The notes under the pieces are model-generated. The model was not told the DNA's origin and searched no databases. It was given only the letters and a program-made list of their open reading frames with translations. From Cinclus cinclus (Eukaryota > Chordata > Aves > Passeriformes > Cinclidae), in contig NC_085055.1 in NCBI RefSeq assembly GCF_963662255.1, positions 4,708,102-4,772,101 on the forward strand: a stretch of 64,000 nucleotides of DNA. The letters are read 5' to 3'. Of this stretch, positions 26,828 through 36,189 are shown piece by piece. A program made the position numbers and the translations under genes. How positions within the stretch are numbered: the stretch's first letter is position 1; every line of letters begins with the position of its first letter.

Positions 26828-29050
26828 ACAACAGCTGCAGAAATCTATGAGGAGTCCACTGTTTAGGTTTGTTTTTTTTTCTCCTTACTTTAACAGGCTA
26901 CAATCTTTCCTCCATCCATGTATCAGCTCTGTGGTCAGCTTTCAAGTGAGATTTAAGGCTGTGTTTGAGCTCTCAGCTGTGGAATGACTTGGGACTGATG
27001 CAGACACTGCTTCACATCTCTGTGTACCACAGCTGTGATCTGCTGGGCTGCACACAGGAAGGCAGGAGCTGACACAGCACACTGCTTATATTGCCTTCCT
27101 TGTTGCAGTTTCTCCTCCCTCAATAAAAAATTATTCCAGATTTTGTTGATTTTTAGGGCATGTTGCTAGATCTCAACATTGTTATAAAAAATAGAAGGTT
27201 AAAAGTGTGTAGAATTTAGGTGTGATGCGTATGTGGCAGGGCATGATGGAAAGGGTAAGCCTGGCTATTTATTGCGGATAAAAAAGTAATAGAATTGTAA
27301 AATATGCATTATTTTTTAAATCATTCTAGCCCAAGGCAGGGTTAGCTGAAGAGGTTTTTCCAAGGCCACACCGAAACATTTATATTCCAGACTCAATAAT
27401 GTATCTATTTCATGATGATAAACAATCTCAGGCATCACCTTTGAAGTCTGGAAAAGTTAGCAGCTTGGTAAATAATTTTCAAAACGTGACTGCTTTTCAA
27501 AGTAACACTTGATGTATTTTCATGCAGCTTTGGGGAAGCTCTTGGAAAAGTCATTGATGGAAAGGAATCTGATGTGAGACTCTTAAATCGTTCAGTGTTT
27601 TTTTTTTTTTTTCAGATAATACACTTGAAGTTGGTGATTTTTTTCCATAAGGGCCTTACACCTGGTACAAAGATTCTCAGTTTATTGCAGATATAGAGCT
27701 TTTGAGGCATTTGTCTCACATCCATGATGTTTTAGAAGAGGACTTGTACATGGGCATGACTGGACATCTCCATTCAAAAGCACTGAGCCTTCTCTTTTCA
27801 CACTGTCAGCCAGGGTCTTGGAGATGCTCCCTGATGGCTAGACAGGAAAAAAGGCATTGTTAGGTCTATTTTTGCTGTTTTTATGACAAAAACCACACTT
27901 AGCAAAATTCTGAAAGGAGGAGGAAAACCACAAGTGCACGCAACATGGCCAAGGCTCCCCTGGATAAGAAGAGTTGGGCGCAAGGCTGGGCTGGCTCTTC
28001 CCTGTCCTCTCACTGGGATTTATGGTCATCATTTATGGAACTGCCAGCACCAGAAGGGCTTACGACTCCTGTTGTTTTAAAGTTATTTGTGCATTCACTG
28101 TAGGCATTATGAAATTGCTGTGGGTTTTTTTATCTCTGAAGAGCCCAGACTTCTGAACCACTGGCATAGCTTCCTAATCACAGGCATGGAAACTCCTGAA
28201 CTTTAACTAGAAGTGTGATCTGAGTAGTCTGCTTTCAAAGTTACTTTGGGGAAAAATCAGTAATTGTGATTGTTTTAAAAGATTATATTGAATGCTTTGG
28301 TATTGCAGAGCAAACCTGCTGAGTCACAGGTAACAGTTCAGTTCTGAAGTTGGCAACATTTCTCATGGATTGCCCTGTACACAAAAATCTCCATATTGCC
28401 TTGTGTAGTTAACAGTAGATAAGACTGTTTGATTTAAAAGCTACATTATTGTGTCCGGAATATAAATGTTTTGGTATGGCCTTGCAAAAACCTCTTAAGC
28501 TATGAGAAGAAGAAAAATCCTTCAAGCTGTACCTTGACTGATTTAAAATGAAGATGAATTTTTGACAAAACACCATTTGTAGCATGCCGTATGAAGATTC
28601 CCAGTGTGTGGCAAAATGCTTTCATGACACCACTAGAGAAATCAAAATAAAGAGCAGAAACTACTTAGGAATTCACTAGAAACCTTGGTGGGAGCTAAGA
28701 ATAAAGACCCCATGTCTAGTGCTTCCACTCAGCAAGAAAAATAAATGTTTACTTATTAAAGCGTTTATGTCCAGATTGTCAGGTGTGGCTTTACAGGAAA
28801 GCGGGTGCATGACTGGCAAGGGAAAAGAAAAAATTAAGTGGAAAAATAAATACTGTGAAGAGGAAGGAGATACAGCACAGAGGAAAACTACTGTGATAGA
28901 AAAGGGCAATGGATCAGCAGAAGTTTGCTGGTATGTGCAGAAATGACAACATCTGATTTATTCTTTTTTTTACAGGGAAAAGAAGCTATTTAGCATATTT
29001 TAAGACATTCCTGCTTGTATTTTATTTTCTCCCCCTCTTTTTCCTTTGTA

Positions 29051-29102
29051 GTTGTGGGTTTTGTTGTTGGTTTTTTTGCTTGTTTTTTTGTTTGTGTTTT
29101 TT
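29051..29102 (-). repeat. T/G-rich low-complexity tract
   Basis: Repeated GTTTTTTT and TTGTTGG words. On the minus strand it is an A-rich, C-interrupted tract that is translated as the Lys/Thr-rich end of a spurious frame. It may be the decayed tail of an old minus-strand retrocopy, but no parent could be recognised. Confidence 0.7.
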
Positions 29103-31031
29103 CCAACGACAAGGAGATAAACTGTTGGTTGTAAAGAGTGCTGCAGGGGAAACACTGGGGATATAACCACCTAATTATGAATTTCCTGAATGTGCAACAT
29201 GACCAGGAGCAACTGGACAGGATTAGTGCTGTATGTTCCATCTCCAGCTGTTTCATGAATGCCAATCTCCAAGCTCTTCCAAGAAGAACATTTTTTTTCC
29301 ATGGCCCTACTTCTGGCTTCAACAATAAATGCAATATTGCTTTGTTTTCTTTAGAGCCTGAACTGAAACAAGAGCTTTCAACAAAACAAACCCCAAGCAA
29401 ACCTAACGAGCCAAAGAGCTGCACAGTGTTAAGGAGATTTAGCTGAAATAATTGTAAAATATCAAAAGGAACATCCTTCTTGTTGGCAAAACTGGAACTA
29501 ACACTGCAGAGATGCATGATTACGAGACAATAAATGAGAGTATTTTCTTCTGGTGCAGTGGTCAGAAGTTATTGTTTTGAATAAGCACCACTGGTGTGTA
29601 ATCTTCACAGCGAGCTTCTTGAATTGGTGAAGTGCCAACGCTCTTCGGAAGCTCTTAGCAGACAGGAACTTATTTAAACTTATAAAACCAACGTAGACAG
29701 AAAAATGTAAAAAATGCCCCGTGTAAGGCCTCAGCTTGCAAACAGACACATTGGGAAGACAATGGTGCTTCTCATAGAAGAGAAGGCAGCAGGAACCTTT
29801 TCTTTCCATGATGCCTTTGCAAAGATTAATAAACAGCTAACAGAATAATATCCCTGAATAACAATGACTTCTGGGGTGTCAGAAATCACATTTTTACAGT
29901 AATGGAATGGGTGTTTAGAGAGCTTCTTCTAGTTGCTGGTGAGCTTCTCTGTCTTTTGTGACTAGTAGACTTTGACTGGACATATTTGTTGCTTAGTTGT
30001 ACCTGCATTTATTGCTTGGAAAAATCTCTGTGAGATTCAAAGGCCAAATTAAAGACTTGTCCGTTAAATGTAGTAAAATGATGCCCAGTAAGTAATTGGT
30101 TTTATCACACTGATATACAATGCACTAATGGAAGAAGCAGAGAAATTTTATTTCAGAATCATACAGAGGTTACTCCTTTGATCTCATCTCAGCAATCACA
30201 TTCTTGGGGCTTAATTTCTTTACATGGCATTGAGCATGAGAGATCCTGACCTGTGTTATCCTAAAAAGGGAAAAATCTGCTAATTAATACCATGAGTACA
30301 AACTCGGTCAGTTCATGAATGCAAACCTGTGAATATATGCTGAGTGAATAACTGGCATTCATTTCCTCTAAATAGAGAGGTACAGACAGAAATCCTGGTT
30401 TGTGCTAATGTTTACATGCCCTACTTATTTAGAAAGACTGTCTTGCAGAATTTTGGATTCCCTGCAATAAAAGTGACCATTATAAACTACATACACTTAC
30501 CCAGATTTTCTTGCATGTGCCAGTCTCCACAGGCACTACCTTGAAAATAAAGCATTGTAAGGATTGAAGGAAATTATTGTGTTTTAATCCGTACAATCTA
30601 ATTTTCCTTTAGCTTTCTTTCTTGTTTTTTTTTTTTCGTCTGTCACATAAAAGAATCAGAAAAGACTACCATGACCAGATTGTAATGTGTGATTTTGAGT
30701 ACTCAGTTGTTTAAGTTGCACTGACTTTACCGGTTTGTGAGGCATACTGACAGAAAAGCATTTTAAAACAAGAAAAGAACAGATTACATGGCCTTCTCTT
30801 TATTCTGTGGAAGGAGTAAGTTATGTCATCACAAGGAGGGGGAAGGAGGAGAGGTGAGACATAATTTTGTTCTGGATATTTTTGTGAGGAGATCTTCCAT
30901 GTTTGCTTTGAGCATCCTGCCAGTCCCACCTCTCAAGTAGCCAGGTGAGGTCCAAGTAATGGATGCTTCAGGGTCATGCCTTAAGGAAATTTTGAGTACT
31001 TCTGTCATTCTTCTTCCAAGTTGCCGCTGGC

Positions 31032-31048
31032 AAAAAAAAAAAAAAAAA
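31032..31048 (+). repeat. Poly(A) run
   Basis: Seventeen consecutive A after a CTGGC word. No retrocopy recognised upstream. Confidence 0.9.
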
Positions 31049-33865
31049 GTGTGAGCCTGGAGCTCTTGCTATGGATGAATGTAAACAGTTAGGATACTGA
31101 GTCCTCATCCCACAGCTGCTCAGAGGTGTGATAATGCACATGGAGAGAAAACTTCTGTGGCCACAGTCCATCCAGTGTTTGAGTGGAATCATGCATCTTC
31201 TATGCTGGTCCTATGCAGGGTTAAAACTGACTGAGGGCGGTATATCCCAGGTAAAAACCAACAAAGAGTTCAGCAAATAAATCAATCAAAGTATGCTCTG
31301 TATGTTGTCATACAGCACCAAGATCTCTGCCTGCCTGCCCTCCAGAATACAGAAGATGCAGCTTGTGGGAATAGTAACAGTTTAACTCAAATCCCATCAG
31401 AAATGTGAGGGGAAGTATCCTGGGAGAATAAAGACTGTCTTCACAGCCTTGGCAATGATGTCTGACCTCCAAGGCCACATCCCAATTGTACAGAGACATG
31501 GGCCCCTCTCTGGGTTTTGCCACCGAATAGGAGGGGATGGTTGATGGAGATGATGGCAGAATACAGGATTTAGAACTGCTTTGGATCCAGCCTCAGTCAG
31601 CAGTGCCAAGATCGTTACTGTGTGATGGCTAAACAATTCCTGCTTGAAAGGAGTTGGGGGTTCTGCCTGGTCCTGCTGCATCTGTGGTTTCAGAGTGACT
31701 GCCATGGGGACAGGAATCCAGCAGAAAGTCCAAAGAAGGACAGAGCACAGCCCCTTCATCCTGCTCCTCTGCAACAGCACATGTGGGAAGGGAGATGGAA
31801 GAGACGCTATCGCGTTTCTGACGCCACTCACTTCCTGAATAAACAGAAAGATCTCCCTGTGATAAAAGATAAATATGCATGTTATTGAAAAAAAAACCCC
31901 TCAGACTCATCAAAACAGAAAAATTAGTTCATAGCTTTGGTCTGTATTTGTCTGGATGATCGTTTAGGTCAGTCATTTTCTCCAGTGTGACTTGTCTGTC
32001 TCTGCTGTGTCATCATTTAACGTAATCCTTTTCCTTTTCCAGTGGCAAAAGACATTTCCTCTTGGTCTGATTAATGCTCTTCCTAGATGAGCTGGCTCAG
32101 GGAGTAAGTTGTTAAAGAAATAGTTTTATCTGTTATTTATGTAGGAGCTCTCTGATGGAAAGCAATCCTTGCTTCCCTCTCCCCGGCCCTGTCTATCAGT
32201 TCCTGAGCCATGCCCAGGCTCCATTGAACCAGATTATTGTTGCTGTAAACCATCTGCTCTTTCAGTTCATATGGGCCATGGGGAAGAATAGAGGGAGCTC
32301 CAAGGAGAAGGCAACATTTGCTCCAGCTCCAGGCTGGCCTTGCTCTAGTTTTTGTGATTCTTCCCTTCTGCAGTTTCAGGTGAGACTGGAAATGTCCCTG
32401 TGCCTGGGGCCCCGTCCTGACTTTCTGGATGAGGACTTGTGGCCCATCAGATAGAAGAGGTACAAATCAGCCCTATGGTTCCATTTCTTTCCTCTTCTAT
32501 ATTTCTTTCATTTTGCTTTCTCCAGGTTTGAGTTTATTTACTCTTAAATTCTAAATTTAAACTCTAATAATTTGAATTTTATCTTTTTAAAATCATTTTC
32601 CAACTCATGTCAGTGATTTTTCCCTTCTATACCAATGCCTTCACTGTCCCCTTTTTTTTTTCACAAAACAACCAAGTCAAGCCTTTACAACCCTAGTGAA
32701 TAATTAATCTCATCTGGTCTGTAACTCTATCAAAGGACCATGAAAAAATTTTCATGTTTTGGGTCAATAATAAAACATTTTTCTACTTTTAGATTTTATG
32801 CATTACAAAAGTTTTTTGCAATTAATGACAAACAATATTTAGTGCTGGCTGACCATTCCACATTGAAAAATCTTTCCCATGGGAAAATTGCCTATTTGTT
32901 ATTTTTGTAGGAATTATCTATTTCAGATAGCTTTATTTTCATTTTTCTGGGTTTTAGTCATGTACAAAAAAGCCCCAAACCCAGCCTATACTGACACAAT
33001 GCTTTTACTCAGCTTTGATGCCAAACTGATTTTTCTTTAGTGGGTGTTTCAGCAAGAAGCAGAACATCAAGGAGTCCTATGGGAAAAATGTTTGTGTTGG
33101 TATTTTAATGGAAACTGAAGAAAATATACCTGGGCTGCCTCAGACTCCAGAGGGTTTTCCAGTTTTTGAAAGGAAACCTTGCTGTGGTGGATAAAATGGA
33201 TCAATCACTGATAAAAGCTGTTGGGAAAAGTAACACTGAAGAATACAGTGATGGAGAGAAGGCAGAGCACAGGACGTGTGGGCGATGAGCTCCTGCAGAG
33301 GAAGGTTGGCTTCCCCAAGGACCAAGGCTAAATCAAAAGACCCTTCATAGCACGGCTGCAATCTGTGGTGGGGGTAAAGCCAAGTCCTATTTTAAGCCTT
33401 CCTGTAACCAGATGAAAGCTCCAGCCGTGATTCCCCCATGGCTTGGATGCTGTGCTGAGAGGTGAACGACCACCATGGCTCCTGCCTGGGGCTCTCTTCC
33501 AGAGCCAGCAGATAAACCTCTTTTCTTTAGGGCTGCACAATTTAATAAATCAGAGCATTTCTTTAGCCCTGAAAAATATTGCCTAGAGCTCTTCCTCCTC
33601 GCTCCCAGCCGATGGGAATGTAGGAATGACCACACTGATGGGAACACAGGCCTTGGCTTTTTCGCAACCCGCAGCAGGCACCAAGGGGAGGACATGGATG
33701 GGGACATGCACTGACCTCAGCCTGGAACTGTTCAGGCAAAGGGCTACCCTGTCAGAAATAGCATTTTGGTGACAACTTTCCAACATTCATCACAACCACA
33801 CAGTGGGTGAGGAGTGCCCCAAGGGTGACAGTTGGCATTAAGCGAACGATCTACAAAAAATATCT

Positions 33866-34245
33866 TATGAGGAATAGCTGTGGGAGGGTTTGTTTAATCT
33901 GGAGAAGAGGAGGATCAGGTGAGACCTCATCCCTCTCTACAAGTCCTTGAAAGGAGATTGTAGCCAGCTGGGGGATGCTCTTTTCTCCCGCACCTGCAGC
34001 GAGAAGACTAGAGGAAAACAGCCATAAGATGAGATAGGGGAGATTCAGATTAGACATTAGGAACAAATGTTTTACTTTTAGGGGAGTGTGGCATTGAAAC
34101 GGATGACGGTGGGGTCACCGTCATCCCTGGAGATGCTGAAGAGGCGCCCGGACCCGGCGCTGGGCGATGTGGTTGAGCGGTAATAGCGGTTCTGCAGGGT
34201 GGGAGGCTGGACTGGAGCATCCCGAACCTCGATGATTCTCTAATT
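33866..34245 (+). mobile_element. CR1 LINE 3' region abutting the CpG island
   Basis: The match to avian CR1 is extended: a GGTTTGTTTAATCTGGAGAA block, GAGACCTCATCCCTCTCTAC, GAAAGGAGATTGTAGCCAGC, CTCTTTTCTCCCG, ATTCAGATTAGACATTAGGA and GGTGGGGTCACC..CATCCCTGG follow each other in consensus order. The end (CTGGAGCATCC..CCTCGATGATTCTCTAATTCC) is a diverged CR1 terminus. The element has no coding part left. Its 3' half is richer in CpG than other CR1 copies here and merges into the CpG island. The 5' boundary is approximate. Confidence 0.85.
34101..34126. repeat. Perfect 11-bp hairpin with TGACG half-sites
   Basis: GGATGACGGTG (34,101-34,111) and CACCGTCATCC (34,116-34,126) are exact reverse complements around a 4-nt loop GGGT. 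Each arm carries a TGACG/CGTCA word, the half-site of CREB/ATF factors. It lies inside the CR1 tail, about 400 bp before the predicted first exon end. Compared with the CR1 consensus as I know it (GTCACCATCCC), this copy has extra bases that complete the right arm. Confidence 0.8.
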
Positions 34246-34329
34246 CCATTACCCTACGGTTCCAAGTAAGGACGAGCGGACGGCAGCGGTCACGGCGGAA
34301 CGCGAGCGGTATCGGGAGGGGAAGGGGCC

Positions 34330-34500
34330 GGTGCCGGGCGCCGCGCCCGCCCCGTGCCCGCCCCTCGCCGAGCGCCCGCCCCGGCGGCGCGGGGGCGGAG
34401 CGGCAGCGGGGCTGGCCGGCGTCCCACGCCCGCCTCGGCCGCCTTTTCGGCGGGAGCCGCTACTCCAGGGTGCGCGGTAGCGTGGGCCGGCCGGGGCCCC
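34330..34500 (+). promoter_or_regulatory. TATA-less GC-box core promoter
   Basis: Four Sp1/KLF-type GC boxes are visible: CCCGCCC at 34,346-34,352, CCCGCCCC at 34,357-34,364 and 34,375-34,382, and GGGGGCGG at 34,391-34,398. There is no TATA box or CCAAT box in a suitable place. The arrangement is typical of a CpG-island promoter with dispersed start sites. Plus-strand direction is inferred from the downstream splice donor and the strand composition beyond it; divergent minus-strand transcription is not excluded. Confidence 0.65.
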
Positions 34501-34521
34501 ATGTGGTGCCGACATCACTGA
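34501..34521 (+). other. Upstream ORF 1 (6 codons)
   Basis: ATG TGG TGC CGA CAT CAC TGA encodes MWCRHH. It would lie in the 5' leader if transcription starts before 34,501. It ends one base before the next ATG. Confidence 0.3.
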
Positions 34522-34532
34522 CATGGCGGAAT
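34521..34532 (+). promoter_or_regulatory. YY1-type element (ACATGGCGGAAT)
   Basis: ATGGCGG is the core of the YY1 motif. In TATA-less CpG-island promoters this orientation is often found just downstream of the transcription start, which is the main reason for placing the start shortly before it. The same ATG opens upstream ORF 2. Confidence 0.5.
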
Positions 34533-34567
34533 CCCCGCCGAGCCCTCCCGGCGCTCTCTCCAGCTAA
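34523..34567 (+). other. Upstream ORF 2 (14 codons)
   Basis: Starting at the ATG of the YY1-type motif, the frame reads MAESPPSPPGALSS and stops at TAA (34,565-34,567), before the splice donor. The context is favourable (G at -3, G at +4). If retained in the mRNA it could lower translation of the main ORF. It could alternatively be a fortuitous frame. Confidence 0.35.
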
Positions 34568-34771
34568 CCGGGACTCGCCGCCCCGCACCGCCCTCCCGCA
34601 GGTAAGGACGCGGCGGCGCTGCGGGGAAGCGGGTGCCGGGCGGGGAGCTCAGCGGCTCCGCTGCGCTCCGTGCTCCGGGCATCCGCGTCCTCCGCCCCGC
34701 GGCGCCTCTGCCGGTCCCGGCTCTTTTGTTCGGCGGCGGGACGCGGCCGCACTCGGTGGAAAAGTTTCTCT

Positions 34772-34794
34772 CCCCGCCCCGCCGGCTCCCCCCC
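34772..34794 (-). promoter_or_regulatory. G-quadruplex-type motif on the minus strand
   Basis: The plus strand has CCCC-G-CCCC-GCCGGCT-CCCCCCC. Read on the minus strand this gives four runs of three or more G with loops of 1-7 nt, the usual G4 pattern. It lies about 170 bp inside the predicted intron, on the template strand for plus transcription. Confidence 0.6.
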
Positions 34795-35844
34795 GGCTCG
34801 GGGAGCGCCCGGCGGGGCGGGCGGGAGCGGCCGCGCTCGGGGCCGGCGGCGGGACGGGCGCTCCAGCACCGCCCGGCTGTCCCTGGGGGCGGCCGGCCCG
34901 GCCGCTGTCATCGCCACCGCCCTCCCCGGCCGCTGCGGCTCCCGGAGAAGTGCGGGAGCGGTCGGTGCCGGCGGGAGCCGCGGGCACCGCGGGTGTGTGC
35001 GGGGCTCCTGCCCGCGGCACCCCCGAGCCGCGCCCCGCTCTGCTGTCCGGCCGGCGGTGCGGGCAGGTGGAGGAACCGGGGGCTCCTCCGCCGCTAGAAC
35101 GTCGGGATCCAGAGGGCACGTTGGAGAAAAAGCTGGAGAAAGGCGCGACCGTCTTCTCTCGGCCGCGTCCTCCCCGCCCGGCTCCTGGCAGAGGCGGCTT
35201 GGGGAAGGAAAGCCCTGGAAACTTTTTATTTTTGCTTGCCAGACACCTTTTTAAAATGGCATGCTACCAGCAGACGGAGTGAAAAAAGAACAACTCTTTT
35301 TAAAAGCTTAACCTCTCTTAGGTTAAGACCACAGCTGCATCCCCCCCTTCCCGGTTCTCAGAAATGTGCTATTTAAATAAGGTTTTGGCGGAGGTAGTGC
35401 GGCTTGGAGTTAAATGTAACGAGCCATTTATCCCATCTATATTTGTAGAATAGAAGGCGCGGAGCAAGCCTGCCTCTCTCCATATTAGTAATTTTGTATT
35501 TCATTTGTATTTCTTTGTGTCCTTTTGAGTATAAAGTACTGGCCTTAAAGGGGTAGTTACCCCATGGAGGGGGTGGAGGGAACTGAGATAGGGAGATGGG
35601 AGTTCCTTGTTGGCCGTTTTTAAATTCATTTTATTTGTTTTTTTTTTAATTTGCTATTTGAACTCGGTGCTGGATGTATGAGAACAGGATTCACTCCCAG
35701 TTACCTGTGCCCTAACCACAGCTGCTGTATCCCTTAACCGCTTACCCTGCAGAACACAGGGCTCCTGGAAGGTGCCAAACCAGTCTAACTCGAGTTTAAC
35801 AATGTGCTGGGTAATGGCATTTCAAACTTCCACAGTTTTGTGGG

Positions 35845-35870
35845 TTTTTTTTGTTTTTTTTTTTTTTTTT
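35845..35870 (-). repeat. Poly(T) with one G
   Basis: Eight T, G, then seventeen T, preceded by GTGGG. Homopolymer tract in the predicted intron. Confidence 0.85.
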
Positions 35871-36159
35871 AAAGTGTAGAACACTATTTCTCAACCTTAT
35901 TTGCAGCAGAGAGCTTGCTTACAAAAGGTTGAGAATGCCAGGCCTGGCAGTGCCTCAGTGCCTGTCCTGGTCTGGGTCTGCGCTTTGTTCTGATGGGGAG
36001 CGGCTGGTCTGGACACGGATGACACAATGTGTGCTTGGCTGGAGATCCAGATAAAGGCAGCTCTTCCATAAACCTCAGGAATGGCCGAGGGCTGCCTCCT
36101 GAGTGCAAGCATCCTGCTCCTCTCGCTCGGGCCCACCTAGGGCCCTGTGTCTTTCTCAG

Positions 36160-36189
36160 CGGTCGCAGAATATGCTGCCGGTGCTACCA
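36160..36189 (+). other. Candidate 30-bp alternative exon
   Basis: A good acceptor (CCCTGTGTCTTTCTCAG, ending 36,159) is followed 30 bp later by a donor-like ACCA|GTAAGA. The intervening segment is richer in CpG than its surroundings, open in all three frames, and a multiple of three. It could be a microexon or a second leader exon shortly after the island. Many such pairs arise by chance, and no homologous peptide is recognised. Confidence 0.15.

Larger units (their letters stand above)
18066..33865. other. Non-coding DNA, no gene supported
   Basis: Almost 16 kb with no exon I can support. The longest frame is 175 codons on the minus strand (28,990-29,517) and its C-terminal third is simply the translation of an A-rich repeat. 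Named contents are the T-rich and A-rich tracts listed separately. GC content and CpG frequency rise modestly from about 33.4 kb towards the CpG island. Confidence 0.7.
34490..34601 (+). other. Predicted non-coding first exon (5' part approximate)
   Basis: The predicted 3' end is firm in sequence terms: CCCGCAG|GTAAGG, with the intron starting at 34,602, is close to the ideal vertebrate donor. The 5' end is a guess placed just before the YY1-type element. No long frame crosses the donor in a convincing way, and the available ATGs open short frames that stop before the exon end, so I take it as 5' untranslated sequence with the main start codon in a later exon outside or deep in the window. 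I do not recognise the gene. Alternative donors further right in the island cannot be excluded. Confidence 0.55.
34131..35185. promoter_or_regulatory. CpG island
   Basis: About 1 kb with very high G+C and dense CpG dinucleotides, in sharp contrast to the CpG-poor sequence on both sides. Long frames in all phases (up to 270 codons) exist here only because stop codons are rare in GC-rich DNA; their Ala/Gly/Arg/Pro composition is not that of a real protein. Such islands mark constitutive or developmental promoters and are usually unmethylated. The left edge overlaps the CR1 tail, and the right edge fades into ordinary sequence near 35.2 kb. Confidence 0.93.

Noticed and set aside
28990..29517. 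Minus-strand frame of 175 codons
   Set aside because: The last third is the translation of an A-rich repeat, the opposite strand is also open over 100 codons, and the rest shows no domain. Kept only as a weak retrocopy finding.
31397..31831. Minus-strand frame of 144 codons with a hydrophobic segment after an internal Met, resembling a signal peptide
   Set aside because: Beyond the hydrophobic stretch there is nothing recognisable, and overlapping frames exist on the plus strand. Most likely chance.
34470..35282. A 270-codon plus-strand frame, and overlapping 117-194 codon frames on both strands, in the CpG island
   Set aside because: All six phases are open because stop codons are rare in GC-rich DNA. 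Composition is Arg/Ala/Gly/Pro-dominated, frames overlap in every phase, and a strong splice donor interrupts the plus-strand frame.
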